From positions 248,001 to 312,000 of the forward strand of contig CANJKZ010000173.1 in NCBI GenBank assembly GCA_947471745.1: 64,000 nucleotides of DNA, given 5' to 3'. A program made the translations under genes and the position numbers. The notes under the pieces were generated by a model. It saw only the letters and a list, made by a program, of their open reading frames with translations. It was not told where the DNA came from and ran no database searches. This stretch comes from Closterium sp. Naga37s-1. Taxonomy: Eukaryota > Streptophyta > Zygnematophyceae > Desmidiales > Closteriaceae. The first letter of the stretch is position 1. Each line of letters opens with the position of its first letter. Of the stretch, positions 35,870 to 45,900 are shown one piece after another.

Positions 35870-36600
35870 CAGAGGTAGATGCAGCGACAGTGGTAGTGGC
35901 AGCTGTTGTAGCTAGGGCTGTGCACGTGCGGCTAGGGCAGCACGCGGGCAGCAAGGCGTGCGGTGTACGGGGCAGAAAGGTGCGCTGGCAACAGGGCGCG
36001 CAGGCAGCAGGGAGCGCTGGCAACAAGGCGCGCAGGGCGCGTGGGCAGCAGGGCGCGCTGGCAGCAGGGCGCGCTGGCAGCAGGGCGCGCTGACAGCAGG
36101 GCACACGGGCTGCAGGGCGCACGGGCTGCAGGGCGCACGTGGGCTGCAGGGCGCGCGGGCAGCAGGGCGCACGCGGGGCGCAGGGCAGCAGAGCGCGCTG
36201 GCAGCCGAGGCGCGTGCGGGCAGCAGGGCGCACGCAAGCAGCATGCGACGCGGGCAGCAGAGGCGCTCGCGGGCAGCAGGCGACGCAGGCAGCAGGCGCG
36301 CGGGCTGCAAGGCGCGCGGGCTGCAGGGTGCGCGGGCTGCAGGGCGCGCGGGCAGCAGGGCGCACACGGGGCGCAGGGCAACAGAGCGCGCTGGCAGCAG
36401 AGCACACGCGGGGCGCAGGGCAGCAGGGGGCGCTGGCAGCAGAGGCGCGCTCGGGCAGCAGGCGACGCGGGCAGCAGAGGAGCGTGCGTGCTGCAGGGCG
36501 CGAGACAGGGCAGGTGCGAACGCGTGGGGCAGGGCGGCTCTAGCGGGCGGCCGGGTCGCCCTAAAAAACGGGCAGGGTAGAACGAACTGTGGGGCCTAAA
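35870..36600 (-). repeat. TE4 5' leader repeats
   Basis: Repeated gggcagcagggcgcgctggcagcagggcgc-type units. All three frames on both strands are open over long stretches because of the period, so the open frames there are not genes. Confidence 0.7.
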
Positions 36601-36636
36601 AAAATCGGTCCTAGGGACCTACGTGCTCTGATACCA

Positions 36637-36765
36637 TGTCAGAATCGTGTGGCAGGAATCATAGACTATAATGGATGATGAGTACAAGTAGTCCTAACCC
36701 TAATGGGTTGTACTCAGTAGAGTGTACCCCACTACAACCTAAACAATATGAACGGCATTTTGACA
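36637..36765 (-). repeat. TE4 5' LTR (129 bp)
   Basis: TGTCAGAATCG...CATTTTGACA on plus. It follows the primer-site complement gctctgatacca. Confidence 0.9.
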
Positions 36766-37319
36766 CAACGACACCTCCAGCTTTGGTAATTGGTGTTGCA
36801 ACATGATAGAGTCGAGTAAGAGTGTTCTTCTACTAATCTAGTGTCTGTTAGAATGATAACGTCTGCTGCTTTCCGTGTCCAGTCAGTTACTTTTGCTTGC
36901 TTGTTCCAGTTACTTAGGTAGTTCACGTTAAGGCCCGTGAATGAGAGAAGATTTCGAAAGACTTTTTGGTGGATGATCCCAGCTTCTCCAGGTTCAGTAG
37001 GTGAGAGGCTGCGGTGATGTGGTCTGCAGCAGCCATGAACGTTTTCCCCTTCATCTTTCCGCATCCAGCCTGTGTGCAGAGTCATTCCTTGCGGTTGCCG
37101 CCGGTTGAGATGAGGACAGTCGCCGTGGATGGGTGACACTAGGCCGGAGGTGTGCAAAGAAGCCGCTGCAAGAGCAAAACCAATCATCAGTGAGTGGATC
37201 AGGTTGGAAAAGGGAGTCATCAGGTGAGAACCGTGCAGCATTATTAACGTTAATCCAGTGAACATTTCCAGGGTGAGGTTCCACGTTCCAATATTATTCT
37301 GCCACTCTGTTATGAACAT
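36766..37319 (-). pseudogene. LINE-like endonuclease fragment
   Basis: On minus, a frame from 37319 includes LNVNYLSNWNKQAKVTDWTR followed by ADVIILTDTRLVEE and NYQSW. This resembles the start of the APE-type endonuclease of non-LTR retrotransposons (consensus N-x-N-G-L ... W ... DVIILTETH). TE4 interrupts it immediately after NYQSW. No reverse transcriptase is seen. The call rests on this one motif. Confidence 0.45.
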
Positions 37320-38413
37320 ATCAAATGCTTGTCATAATGATGTCCTCTGCAGAGACCAAGTGCACGAAGTGTTGCCTGCCAATCTCACCGGACAACCAGA
37401 CCCTTGACCACGTCAATGTCAGCACCAGTGAGCGGCTGCGGAACGCAGTGGAAGCAGAGGCCATCTTTGAACGCTGACTGCTTCCTCAGCTTTAGTTTGT
37501 ACAGCACCAGCAGGAACTTGCTTATAAACGAGTTCAACCACTTTCAGACTAGTAGACCTTTCCCTGGCGTAGGATGGGTCGTCGGTGTGCTGCCATTACA
37601 GCTTCACCATTGTCCCATTTGCCTTCTGATAGTCCACCGAGTGGTACTTTATGTGATGTGCATCGCGTTCCTCCATGAAGGAGATCAATGTCAATATCCA
37701 GCTCCTTGTCCGAATCGTTGTCCACGAAGAAATCATCAGCAGCACAAGAAATCTATGCTGCCTGAAGCTTGTTTGCTGCTGACAATCCCGGCCTTCCCGC
37801 GACCACATTCACCGTCGTAATTGGGTCTTGTGTCTCCTTGGGTTGCTCTCCTTCCGAGTTCATGGGAGGTTCACGATCAACTTGAGGCGCGACTGGAGCG
37901 TCGTTACGGGAGACAACCTCCATAGTAGACTTGGTGGTCCTAACACTGAGCAAAGTAAAGAGAATACAGTACTCTCCATGATGTGCATAAGCCCCTGTAG
38001 AAGACCCTCGGTTCCATGATGTGGGGGTGACTTATGTATGAGCTTACAGTGGAAGCCCAACTGCATTTCACAACAAAACAGGTTTGCAATAGCCAAGTAC
38101 CGTACAAATGTTAAACAAAGAAACCTAGAAATGCAAGGTAGCACACAAAGCGTCGAAAGCTAGCAATCTTTCTGAAGAAACAAAAACTAGGCTCCATGGT
38201 ACAACAGACAGACCAACAAGCATGCACGTATATTCCTGATACACGCACCAAATAATCCAGCCAACCGTCAGCCAAGTTGGTTCCAAGCCTCCGAGCAACC
38301 GCATGCAGTTGCTCGCACCTCTGCTCCATCAGCCCCCGCCGAGATGACGTCGCTCTGATGCTGCCAGCTTGCGCCTCCTTGCCCCCCCCCATCCAACTAG
38401 GGCCGCCCGTTCT
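37320..38413. other. Unassigned interval downstream of the EGF-like gene
   Basis: About 1.1 kb, moderate AT content. Minus-strand short frames (37753-37953 and 37596-37808) might be a decayed LINE first reading frame lying upstream of the endonuclease fragment, but no domain is recognisable. I see no RNA gene. Confidence 0.35.
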
Positions 38414-41243
38414 TCACTTGTTCACCAGCCTCTTTAGAGAGGATACGATCAGGCTATAGTTGCACAGGGAAGGGTCAAATGGAGGGCAGGCCACAGCATA
38501 AGAAGTGAGAGGCAACAGAAGTTGATAGAGCAAGATGTGCAACTGACATGTGGGCTGTTTATATGTGGGCAGTTCATGGGTGCATGTGGGTGGAGGAGAG
38601 AGCGTTGTCTGGCGGCACCGGTTGGAAGAGAGCACGGCACAAATCACCCGTACGTCTGCACCCACACTTCAGAGCATGCATTGATCCCTCTCCCTTACGT
38701 GTGGTGCACCCACACTTACCGATCCGGCAGCCAACTGATTGCGGCGGTTGGGATGCTTTCTTGAGAATCCTGAGAGAGGGAGAGGTAAGGATAGGGAAGG
38801 ATAGGGAAGAGCACAGATGAGGACGAATCACTCCAGTTATGACAGTCACTCCATTCACGCGACAACGGCCAAGCAAACTCTGGTGACCGTACATCACGTG
38901 GCATGCATCACACATGTGCCGTGCATCACACATGTGCCGTGCATCACACATGTGCCGTGCATCACACATGTGTCGTGCATCACACATGTGCCGTGCATCA
39001 CACATGTGCCGTGCATCACACATGTGCCGTGCATCACACATGTGCCGTGCATCACACATGTGCCATGCACCACGCTCACACACCCTTTCGTGACAGGGTA
39101 GCCACGGCCCGTCCACGCAGGGCGTGCGATCCTCAGGCCCGGCTGGCCCGAGCAGCCCGGCCCAGAGTAGAACGTGAGGCTCTGGCACATGCCGTTTTCA
39201 GCTCCAGCGAGCTTCGCGACTCTCCACACCACGGTGGCCTTGGTGTGGCTGCCGATGCTGGCCGTCAGGTCCGTGCACGCGGTGGTGCCACCGATCGCAT
39301 CTGCCGGCGCATCGTTGGAGAAGGTGAGCCTCTGCTTCCTGGCCTTGCGCTTGCGCCCAGCGTTGGGGGCCTGCAGCTCCAGTGTCGTGCGGAGTAGGGG
39401 GCCTGAGCGGAGGGCGGGGCAGGGGAAAGCAGATGAAAGGAGGTGCCGTGGAGAAGGTGAGGCTCTGCTTCTTGGCCTTGCCGCGCTTGCGCCCGGAGTT
39501 GCCTTGCAGCTCCAACGTCGTGCGGAGTAGGGGCCTCAGCGGAGGACAGGAAAGAGACAGGGGACAGGAAAGGAGAGGGGCAGGCAGGGGAGAATGTGCG
39601 GGAGGAGTGAGGAGATGAAAGCAGCCAAGTAGTGAGACAGTTGACGACATGAATGGGGGTTTGCAGGCGTCGAGTTGGGGGCGTGAAGGGGGAAATGAGA
39701 GGAAGGGGGCAGGTAGGGGGGGAGGTGCGGGAGGGGTAAGGTGACGAAAGCAGCTGGTCAACGTTTTGGTGACATGCCTCCACGAGTTGCATCTCAGCGT
39801 TGCATCTCAAGTGCGGGAGGATGTGAAACGCTGACCAAGTGCTGACTCCTGAAATGCGTTTGTTTAAAGAAATGAATCGTCTACAACTCACCAAAGCGGC
39901 ACTCACCAAAGCACGTCCTGTAAGCGTCGCTGAAGATGAAACCAGCGGTGGAGCACACGCACACGGGATCGCCAGCAGCGTTCAGAGAGCAGGAAGCCGT
40001 GGAGCCACAGTCCAGAGCCGCACACGGGTCTGCAGAGGCGATTATGCCTGGTTGCGAGGTGTAAGTAGGGAAAGGGGTGTAATTAGAGGAAGGGGCTTAG
40101 ACGAGTTGAACTCTTGCTGATCTCACCCACACACACACTCAACCACGCACGCATACTCAACCACACACATACACTCACCCACACACGCACACCCACCCAC
40201 ACACGCACACCCACCCACACACGCACACCCACCCACACACGCACACTCACCCACACACGCACACTCACCCACACACGCACACTCACCCACACACGCACAC
40301 TCACCCACACACGCACACTCACCCACACAGGTCAGCCTACTCACCATCAACAGCGCTGGCGTGGGTCGCGAGGAAGCACACTCCATCACTCGCCCACACT
40401 CCCAGCACTCACCCACACTCCCAGCACTCACCCACACTCCCACCACGATCGCATGTGTTGTCCAGTTCATTAAAGTTAGAACCATCCAAGCACTCGCACA
40501 CACCAGCAGTGCCATCGGCACTGACAACGCACTGAGCATCGGTCCCACAGTCCTTGCTACCACACACGTCTGCACAGGAGATCGAGGGTTGTTTCAAGGG
40601 AAGCAAGAGCGTGCGAAGCAAGAGCGTGGGATGCAAGAGGGTGGGATGCAAGCGGGTGGGGTGCAAGCGGGTGGGATGCAAGCGGGTGGGATGCAAGCGG
40701 GTGGGATGCAAGCGGGTGGGATGCAAGCGGGTGGGATGCAAGCGGGTGGGATGCAAGCGGGTGGGATGCAAGCGGGTGGGATGCAAGCGGGTGGGATGCA
40801 AGCGGGTGGGATGCAAGCGGGTGGGATGCAAGCGGGTGGGGTGCAAGCGGGTGGGGTGCAAGCGGGTGGGGTGCAAGCGGGTGGGGTGCAAGCGGGTGGG
40901 GTGCAAGCGGGTGGGATGCAAGCGGGTGGGATGCAAGCGGGTGGGGTGCAAGCGGGTGGGGTGCAAGCGGGTGGGATGCAAGCGGGTGGGATGCAAGCGG
41001 GTGGGGTGCAAGCGGGTGGGATGCAAGCGGGTGGGGTGCAAGCGGGTGGGGTGCAAGCGGGTGGGATGCAAGCGGGTGGGGTGCAAGCGGGTGGGGTGCC
41101 ATGGGCACTGCCAGTGGTGTGCGGCAGTCAGCCGACTCACCATCAGCGGCGCTGGCGTGGGTCGCGAGGAAGCTGATGGCAACGAGGCCCGCGACGAGTG
41201 CGGCGGCGCCAAGCCCGTACAGCCGCCCGAAGCGCCGGTCCAT
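38414..41243 (-). CDS. Secreted protein with two EGF-like modules
   Basis: Six-exon model on minus: 41243-41141, 40569-40444, 40029-39907, 39402-39080, 38769-38720, 38453-38414. The lengths total 765 bp, one open frame of 254 codons plus TGA, and every intron has GT-AG ends. Exon 1 encodes a charged start, a hydrophobic core (LGAAALVAGLVAISFLA) and a likely cleavage site after ASA. Exons 2 and 3 each encode one six-Cys module (C-x4-C-x5-C-x9/10-C-x1-C-x12/13-C) and both are phase-1 symmetric, as is classic for EGF exons. Exon 4 encodes a basic patch (GRKRKARKQR) and a Cys-containing region ending in a WTGRGYPVTKGC segment. Partner and role are unknown. The last two exons are the least certain, and an alternative exon 3 donor lies 15 bp downstream. 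Confidence 0.72.
38900..39068 (-). repeat. 18-bp minisatellite in intron 4 of the EGF-like gene
   Basis: About nine copies of gcatcacacatgtgccgt begin just after the exon 4 donor. On the gene strand the unit contains GTGTG and starts within 30 bases of the splice donor. Confidence 0.9.
39443..39545 (-). repeat. Extra copy of the EGF-gene exon 4 start inside intron 3
   Basis: On minus this 100-bp segment matches the start of exon 4 (39402-39308): cctactccgcacgac, ggagctgca, then gggcgcaagcgc, then aagaagcagagcctcacc. The reading frame LRTTLELQ-GRKR-KQ-LTFS is kept. The acceptor is weakened (ccgctgag in place of ccgctcag). Confidence 0.85.
40160..40330 (-). repeat. 18-bp minisatellite in intron 2 of the EGF-like gene
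   Basis: About nine copies of cccacacacgcacactca or the acccacc variant. On the gene strand each unit reads tgtgtgggtgagtgtgcg or similar and contains the donor-like GTGAGT. Confidence 0.9.
40338..40385 (-). repeat. Copy of the exon 1 end plus donor inside intron 2
   Basis: On minus this segment reads gcttcctcgcgacccacgcc...gatggtgagt, matching the last 35 bases of exon 1 and its donor (41130-41175) with only a few changes. It preserves the splice junction GATG|GTGAGT. Confidence 0.9.
40386..40443 (-). repeat. Short 18-19-bp repeats adjoining the exon 2 donor
   Basis: Right after the donor on minus, gggagtgtgggtgagtgct-type units occur about three times, each with a GTGAGT-like donor motif. 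Confidence 0.7.
40625..41100 (-). repeat. 15-bp minisatellite filling intron 1 of the EGF-like gene
   Basis: About 31 copies of (a/g)tgcaagcgggtggg. The first base alternates A or G between units. It fills almost all of intron 1 (41140-40570). The long HPLA-type or HPTRL-type open frames over it are artefacts of a period divisible by three. Confidence 0.93.
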
Positions 41244-42434
41244 GATCACGAAAGGAGACGAGAGCCGGAGGAACCGAGGAGATTGCGACAGCAGATCGCT
41301 CGCGCCGATGCCAAGAAGGCTTCAAGCAGTGCGTTGTCAGTCGCTTTTGGGTCGACTGGACAGTGACGAGCAGATGGCGACTGTCGATCGCTCGTAGTCG
41401 CAATGAGGCGAAATTGGGTGGGACGTCGAAGGTGGCGCGGCGACTCGGAAGGGAGGAGAGGAGACGGAGAGGCGCGCAATGGGCGAGCAGCGGAGTGTGA
41501 GAATGTGACTGCTGCCTTGGAAGCGGGCGTGGATTTATGTGCTGAGATTGAGTGGTCAATCGCTCAGCTTGATTTTTTGGTATTCAAAGAGGAAAATAAA
41601 AATCTTGCGGACTCGCGCACCATGTAACGTGTTCCGTCGCAGAGAAGAGAGGGGGAGATTCTGAGGGACGCGCCGCGGCAGGAAGGAAGGGGGATCATCC
41701 CAACGCCGGAGCTCGGAAATGCGCATTGCGCGGCCGCGATTGGGTTGCGGAGAACGAGACAACATGTGGTGATTCTAGTCATCACGGCCAGTAAGCGGAA
41801 GGAACCCCGGGTTACGTGGAATGGATGGACGAGGCGCCGGCGATGACGGGAGGAACTCGGTAGGGAGGGATGGGCGAGGCGGCTATGCGAACGCGTTAAA
41901 CTGGTCGTTGGACAAGGCAGTCTTCAAACTCCGCGACGGGGTGGTAAGCGGAAAGGCTTCCGCCTCTAATAGTAATTCTAGTAGCGCGCTCGCGCGCACC
42001 AGGGATGAGAGGAGTGCGCTACTTAGCGAAGGTGATTTATTGTTGGAGTCGAGCAAACGCTCGGAACGCGTTTAAAACCGGAGTCTCAAGTTCCCCTCAA
42101 TTGCCTCATCCTTCCTACCTTTGGTTGGGTCACCAGGTCCAACCAACTTTCCTACCTTTGAAAGGGCCACTAGGTCCAACCAACCTTCCTACCTTTGTAA
42201 CCTGTGGACCTCGGGTTTTAAGAACCAAAATGAGGGGATTTAGTGCAGTCCCAGGCATCAACGATGATTTATTACAACCAATTTATGGTAGTTGTTTTTC
42301 AACCTTACATTTTTTAGTCAGAAGGATCTGAAGGGCTTCATCCCAGCTCAACAACAAAGAGGTGTTCGTCTCAAAAGCGCATTCTAGGGAAAATCACCAC
42401 CACCGCACACCACCAGGCACAATAGGGGTTGCAC
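41244..42434. promoter_or_regulatory. Upstream region of the EGF-like gene (copy B); promoter presumed
   Basis: No coding gene is seen in this 1.2-kb stretch between the EGF-like start and TE6. 41388-42290 is homologous to 7380-8194. An insertion of about 117 bp specific to this copy (about 42085-42225) has three copies of ttcctacctttg with ggtccaaccaac spacers. Promoter function is inferred from position only. Confidence 0.5.
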
Positions 42435-42541
42435 TCTCAGAATAGGAATGCAACGGAATACTTGGGATTAGGGTTTGCAAGCATACAAATAGGAGTCCTA
42501 CAAATGTTGTACCCTCTAGGGAGTGCCTCACTGCAGCCTAT
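42435..42541 (-). repeat. TE6 3' LTR, outer part
   Basis: TCTCAGAATAGG to GCAGCCTAT on plus, identical to the matching part of 56563-56689. It is interrupted by TE5 with duplication of CCTAT. Confidence 0.93.
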
Positions 42542-42683
42542 TGTTAGAGTTACTAGCTAGATGAGTGAGTTCGATTAGGTAAGGGGGGGGGGTACAAGGA
42601 CTATCGAGAGAGATTGTTGTACCCTCTAAGGAAACAACCCTACACAACCTAGAGTGAAATAAGCAGAACAATATGTTTTGACA
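42542..42683 (-). repeat. TE5 3' LTR (142 bp)
   Basis: TGTTAG...TTTGACA on plus, followed by cacccccatagg, the complement of a polypurine tract. Confidence 0.93.
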
Positions 42684-42928
42684 CACCCCCATAGGTGAAG
42701 TAGGGGATAGCCAAGCCGAACAGTGGTCACAAGACCAGTCAAGCAAGAGAACAAGCAAGGCAAAGCCCAGGGTGGATCTCAAGGACACCACACAATCTGA
42801 GCACAAGCAGGCAACCACAAGGCCAGTTCACATGCAGATTTATAAGAGCAAGGCAGTACACAGATCACAACCTAGCAAGAGGAAACATGCAGGTATAAAG
42901 ATATATAGCAGTGTACAACAAGAGCAAG

Positions 42929-45900
42929 TCAAGCAACCAGCAGGTGAGGCAGAGTGGGCACAAGCCCAAGAGCAGTGCAAAAACGCTGATGATCACCAGC
43001 CGCAAGGGCCTTGGTGAAGACATCAGCAGTGTTGGCCCGAGAGGCCACGAAAGCAAGGCGCAGCTGACCACGCTGCTGCAGCTCACGCGCAAGGAAGTAG
43101 CGCAGAGCAATGTGCTTCGTTCTGTGCTCCAGTCTCTGTTCGCGACACAAGGCAAGCATTGCCTTGTTGTCGACGTACAGAACTGGAGGAGAACGAGGCC
43201 GCTCCCCCAAGTCGGCCAGCAGGTAGGTCAGCCAACGGAGCTCCTGTGCAGCCATGGCCCCAGCGTAGATCTCGGCCTCACAGCTGGAACCAAGCACAGA
43301 AGAAGAACGAGTGGACCTCCACGAGACAGAACCAGCGCCAAGACTGAAGGTGTAGCCCTGTGACGAACGCTGAGTCGCCTGGTCGTCAGCCCAAGAAGCG
43401 TCAGAGTGTCCTGTGAGGACCACGGGACCCCGTCCTCCAAGCACGAGCCCCATGCCCGATGTGCTGCACAAGTAACGCAGTACCCTCTTCGCAGCATCAA
43501 AGTGCACCTTTCGGTGCCTGCCGGGTGCCACGTAGCGAGCCAGAAGGCTGAGAGGATACGCGAGGTCAGGTCGTGTGCACGTCATCAGGTACATGAGGCA
43601 GCCCACAAGCTCTGGGTACGGACCACTCGGCTCTACGGACTCGTCCGAAGGTGGAGCTGAGAGCGAGTGGCCGGTAGCCAGAGGAGTGGGCTGTGGCGAG
43701 GAGTACGTGAAGCAGAAGCGCTGAAGGACCTGGTGCACCATGTGTGACTGAGTCAAGGTGATGGTGCGCCGTGCTCTGTCCCGGGTGATCTGCAAGCCAA
43801 GATAGCTCCGCAGCTCACCCAGGTCAGTGCAGGTGTGTCTCTCCTGCAGCTCCACCTTCACTAGGGTAAGTGCCTCAGTGTCAGCAGTAGCAAAAACCAA
43901 GTCGTCGACGTACACGAGGATGTAGAACGGCGGCAGAGTAGTGTCGATGCGTAGAAACAGCGACGGGTCAGCAGTCGAAGGAGCAAACCCAAGAGCCGCA
44001 AGTGTCGTCCTCAGTGTGTCGTGCCACTCACGGGGCGCCTGACGCAGGCCGTACACTGGTCGCCGTAGGCTCCACTGGGTACCCGCAGGAAACGACCCAG
44101 TGAACCCCTGTGGACGGCGCAACCAGATGGCCTCGTGAAGGCTACCCTGCAAGAAAGCTGTCGAGAAGTCGAGGGAGTGCAGCTCGTAGTCACGCTGAGC
44201 TGCAACGTGTAGCAACACCCGAAGAGTGGTCATCTTCGGGGTGGGGGAGAAGGTCTGAAAGAAGTCGACCCCCTCACGCTGACTGAAGCCTCGAGCAACG
44301 TAACGTGCCTTGAAGGCAGGCGGAGAACCCGGCGGCCGCTTCACCCTGAAAATCCACATGCCACTGACGATGTTCGCCCCAGGTGGGGGAACCTCGTCGA
44401 CGTAGGTGCCTGTGGACTTCCAGGAAGCCATCTCTGCGTCCATGGCTAACTGCCACTGAGAGGAGTACTCACCCGAAATCGCCTCCCTGTAGGAGCGCGG
44501 GGTGGGGATGTCAAGTGCATCCGGGTCTCCCTCAGGGGCAAGCAGCATGGTCGTGTGATGGGGTGAAGCGGCAGCAAGGCACTCCAACTCCTCCTGACTG
44601 TCCTCAAGAACGTCACAGCCAAGGGCAGTGCAGCCAAGAGCAGTCTCACCCCCGACGGACGGAGGACAGGCAGGGACAGGGTCAGAGACAAGACTCGCAA
44701 GGTAGTCTAGGCGGTACACAGCAGCAAAGTCAACGAGCTCAGCTACTAGGGCAGACGCAGCAGGAGACGAGAACGTAGGGTCCGTCACAACCGTAGCAAG
44801 AAGGCGAGTAACAGTCGGACTGGACGCACGAGTAAGGTCAGACGGAGGGTCAGCAACGTCAGGCAAAGAGGACGCAGGAGGTAACGGTAGGACAACACGC
44901 TGAGGAACAGAGGAAGGACGGAGTGTCATATCGTGAGTGCCGGGGACAGCCGGAGCACGCTGACGACGAACACGAGGAACACGAGCACGGACAGCAACTC
45001 TAGGCTCAGGCTCAAGGTCAAAGCTAGACTCAGGCTCTCGACGCTCAGGGGTGGAAGCACGAGTCTCAGGCTCTCGACGCTAGGTCAGGGACTCTGACAC
45101 CGCAGTGTAAGGAGCAGGAGCAGGCAGTGGGGAGTGTGGTAGCAGCGGCGGCTGTGACTGGTCCGCCGGTGGACACAGCAACGGAGGAGTAGTACCTGCC
45201 ACAGGGAAGCCAGTAGCACCTGGCTGAAGACTGAGAAGGTGGCGAAGAGCACCAGTAGCTCCACCAGGACCTCCAGCACCTCCAGCACCTCCAGCCCCAG
45301 CAGCTTCGGCGCCTCCAGCACCAGCAGCTCCAGCAGCTCCACGACCTCCAGCACCAGCAGTACCTCCAGTACCTCCAGCACCAGCAGCTCCACGAGGACC
45401 AGCAGCACCTGCAGCTCCCCGACCTCCAGCACCAGCAGCACCTCCAGTACCTCCAGCACCTCCAGGACCTCCAGCACCAGCAGCACCTCCAGGACCTCCA
45501 GCACCAGCAGTACCTCCAGTACCTCCAGCACCAGTAGCTCCAGGTCCTCCGGTAGGAGCTCCGACGACACCAACACCAGAAGGACTCGCAGCACCCCCAG
45601 AGTCAGCACCCGAACTCGAAGCACCCCCAGAGGCAGCACCCTCGGTCTCAGCACTCGCAGGCTCAGTACCCTCAGTCGCAGCACCCTCAGGCCCAGTACC
45701 CTCAGTCCCAGCACCCCCAGGCTCAGTACCCTCAGTCCCAGCACCCCCAGGCTCAGTACCCTCAGTCCCAGCACCCCCAGGCTCAGTACCCTCAGTCTCT
45801 GCTCCAGTGTCCACAGCAGCAGGCTGCAGAGGCGGCGAAGACGGCAGAGGTGGGAACCCGGGGGGTGTAGCCAGACGAGGAGAGCGGGCACCCCCGGACT

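Larger units (their letters stand above)
31040..36765 (-). mobile_element. TE4: Ty1/copia element, 3' LTR missing, heavily decayed
   Basis: The 5' LTR is at 36637-36765 with primer-site complement gctctgatacca at 36625-36636. Gag-pol runs leftwards in copia order. The left end lacks any LTR: homology to the 3' untranslated region of TE3 starts at about 31050 (aagcaaagctcagggtgg) and fails before it. The 5-mer after the 5' LTR is caacg. With the 3' LTR gone, no target duplication can be checked. Confidence 0.9.

Noticed and set aside
35870..36600. Several long Ala/Arg/Gly-rich frames on both strands, possibly host genes
   Set aside because: They lie between the TE4 5' LTR and its Gag start and are made of leader repeats.
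38900..39068. CRISPR-like or riboswitch-like regular repeat
   Set aside because: A simple 18-bp tandem repeat with no spacers, inside an intron.
40361..41176. Plus-strand frame of GGMQA repeats
   Set aside because: It is the opposite-strand shadow of the same 15-bp minisatellite.
40409..41249. Long open frames with HPLA or HPTRL repeats, which look like a repetitive cell-wall or antifreeze-type protein
   Set aside because: The period is 15 bp, so all frames stay open. The array lies inside an intron bounded by a good donor (GATG|GTGAGT) and acceptor (tgtgcag) of the EGF-like gene.
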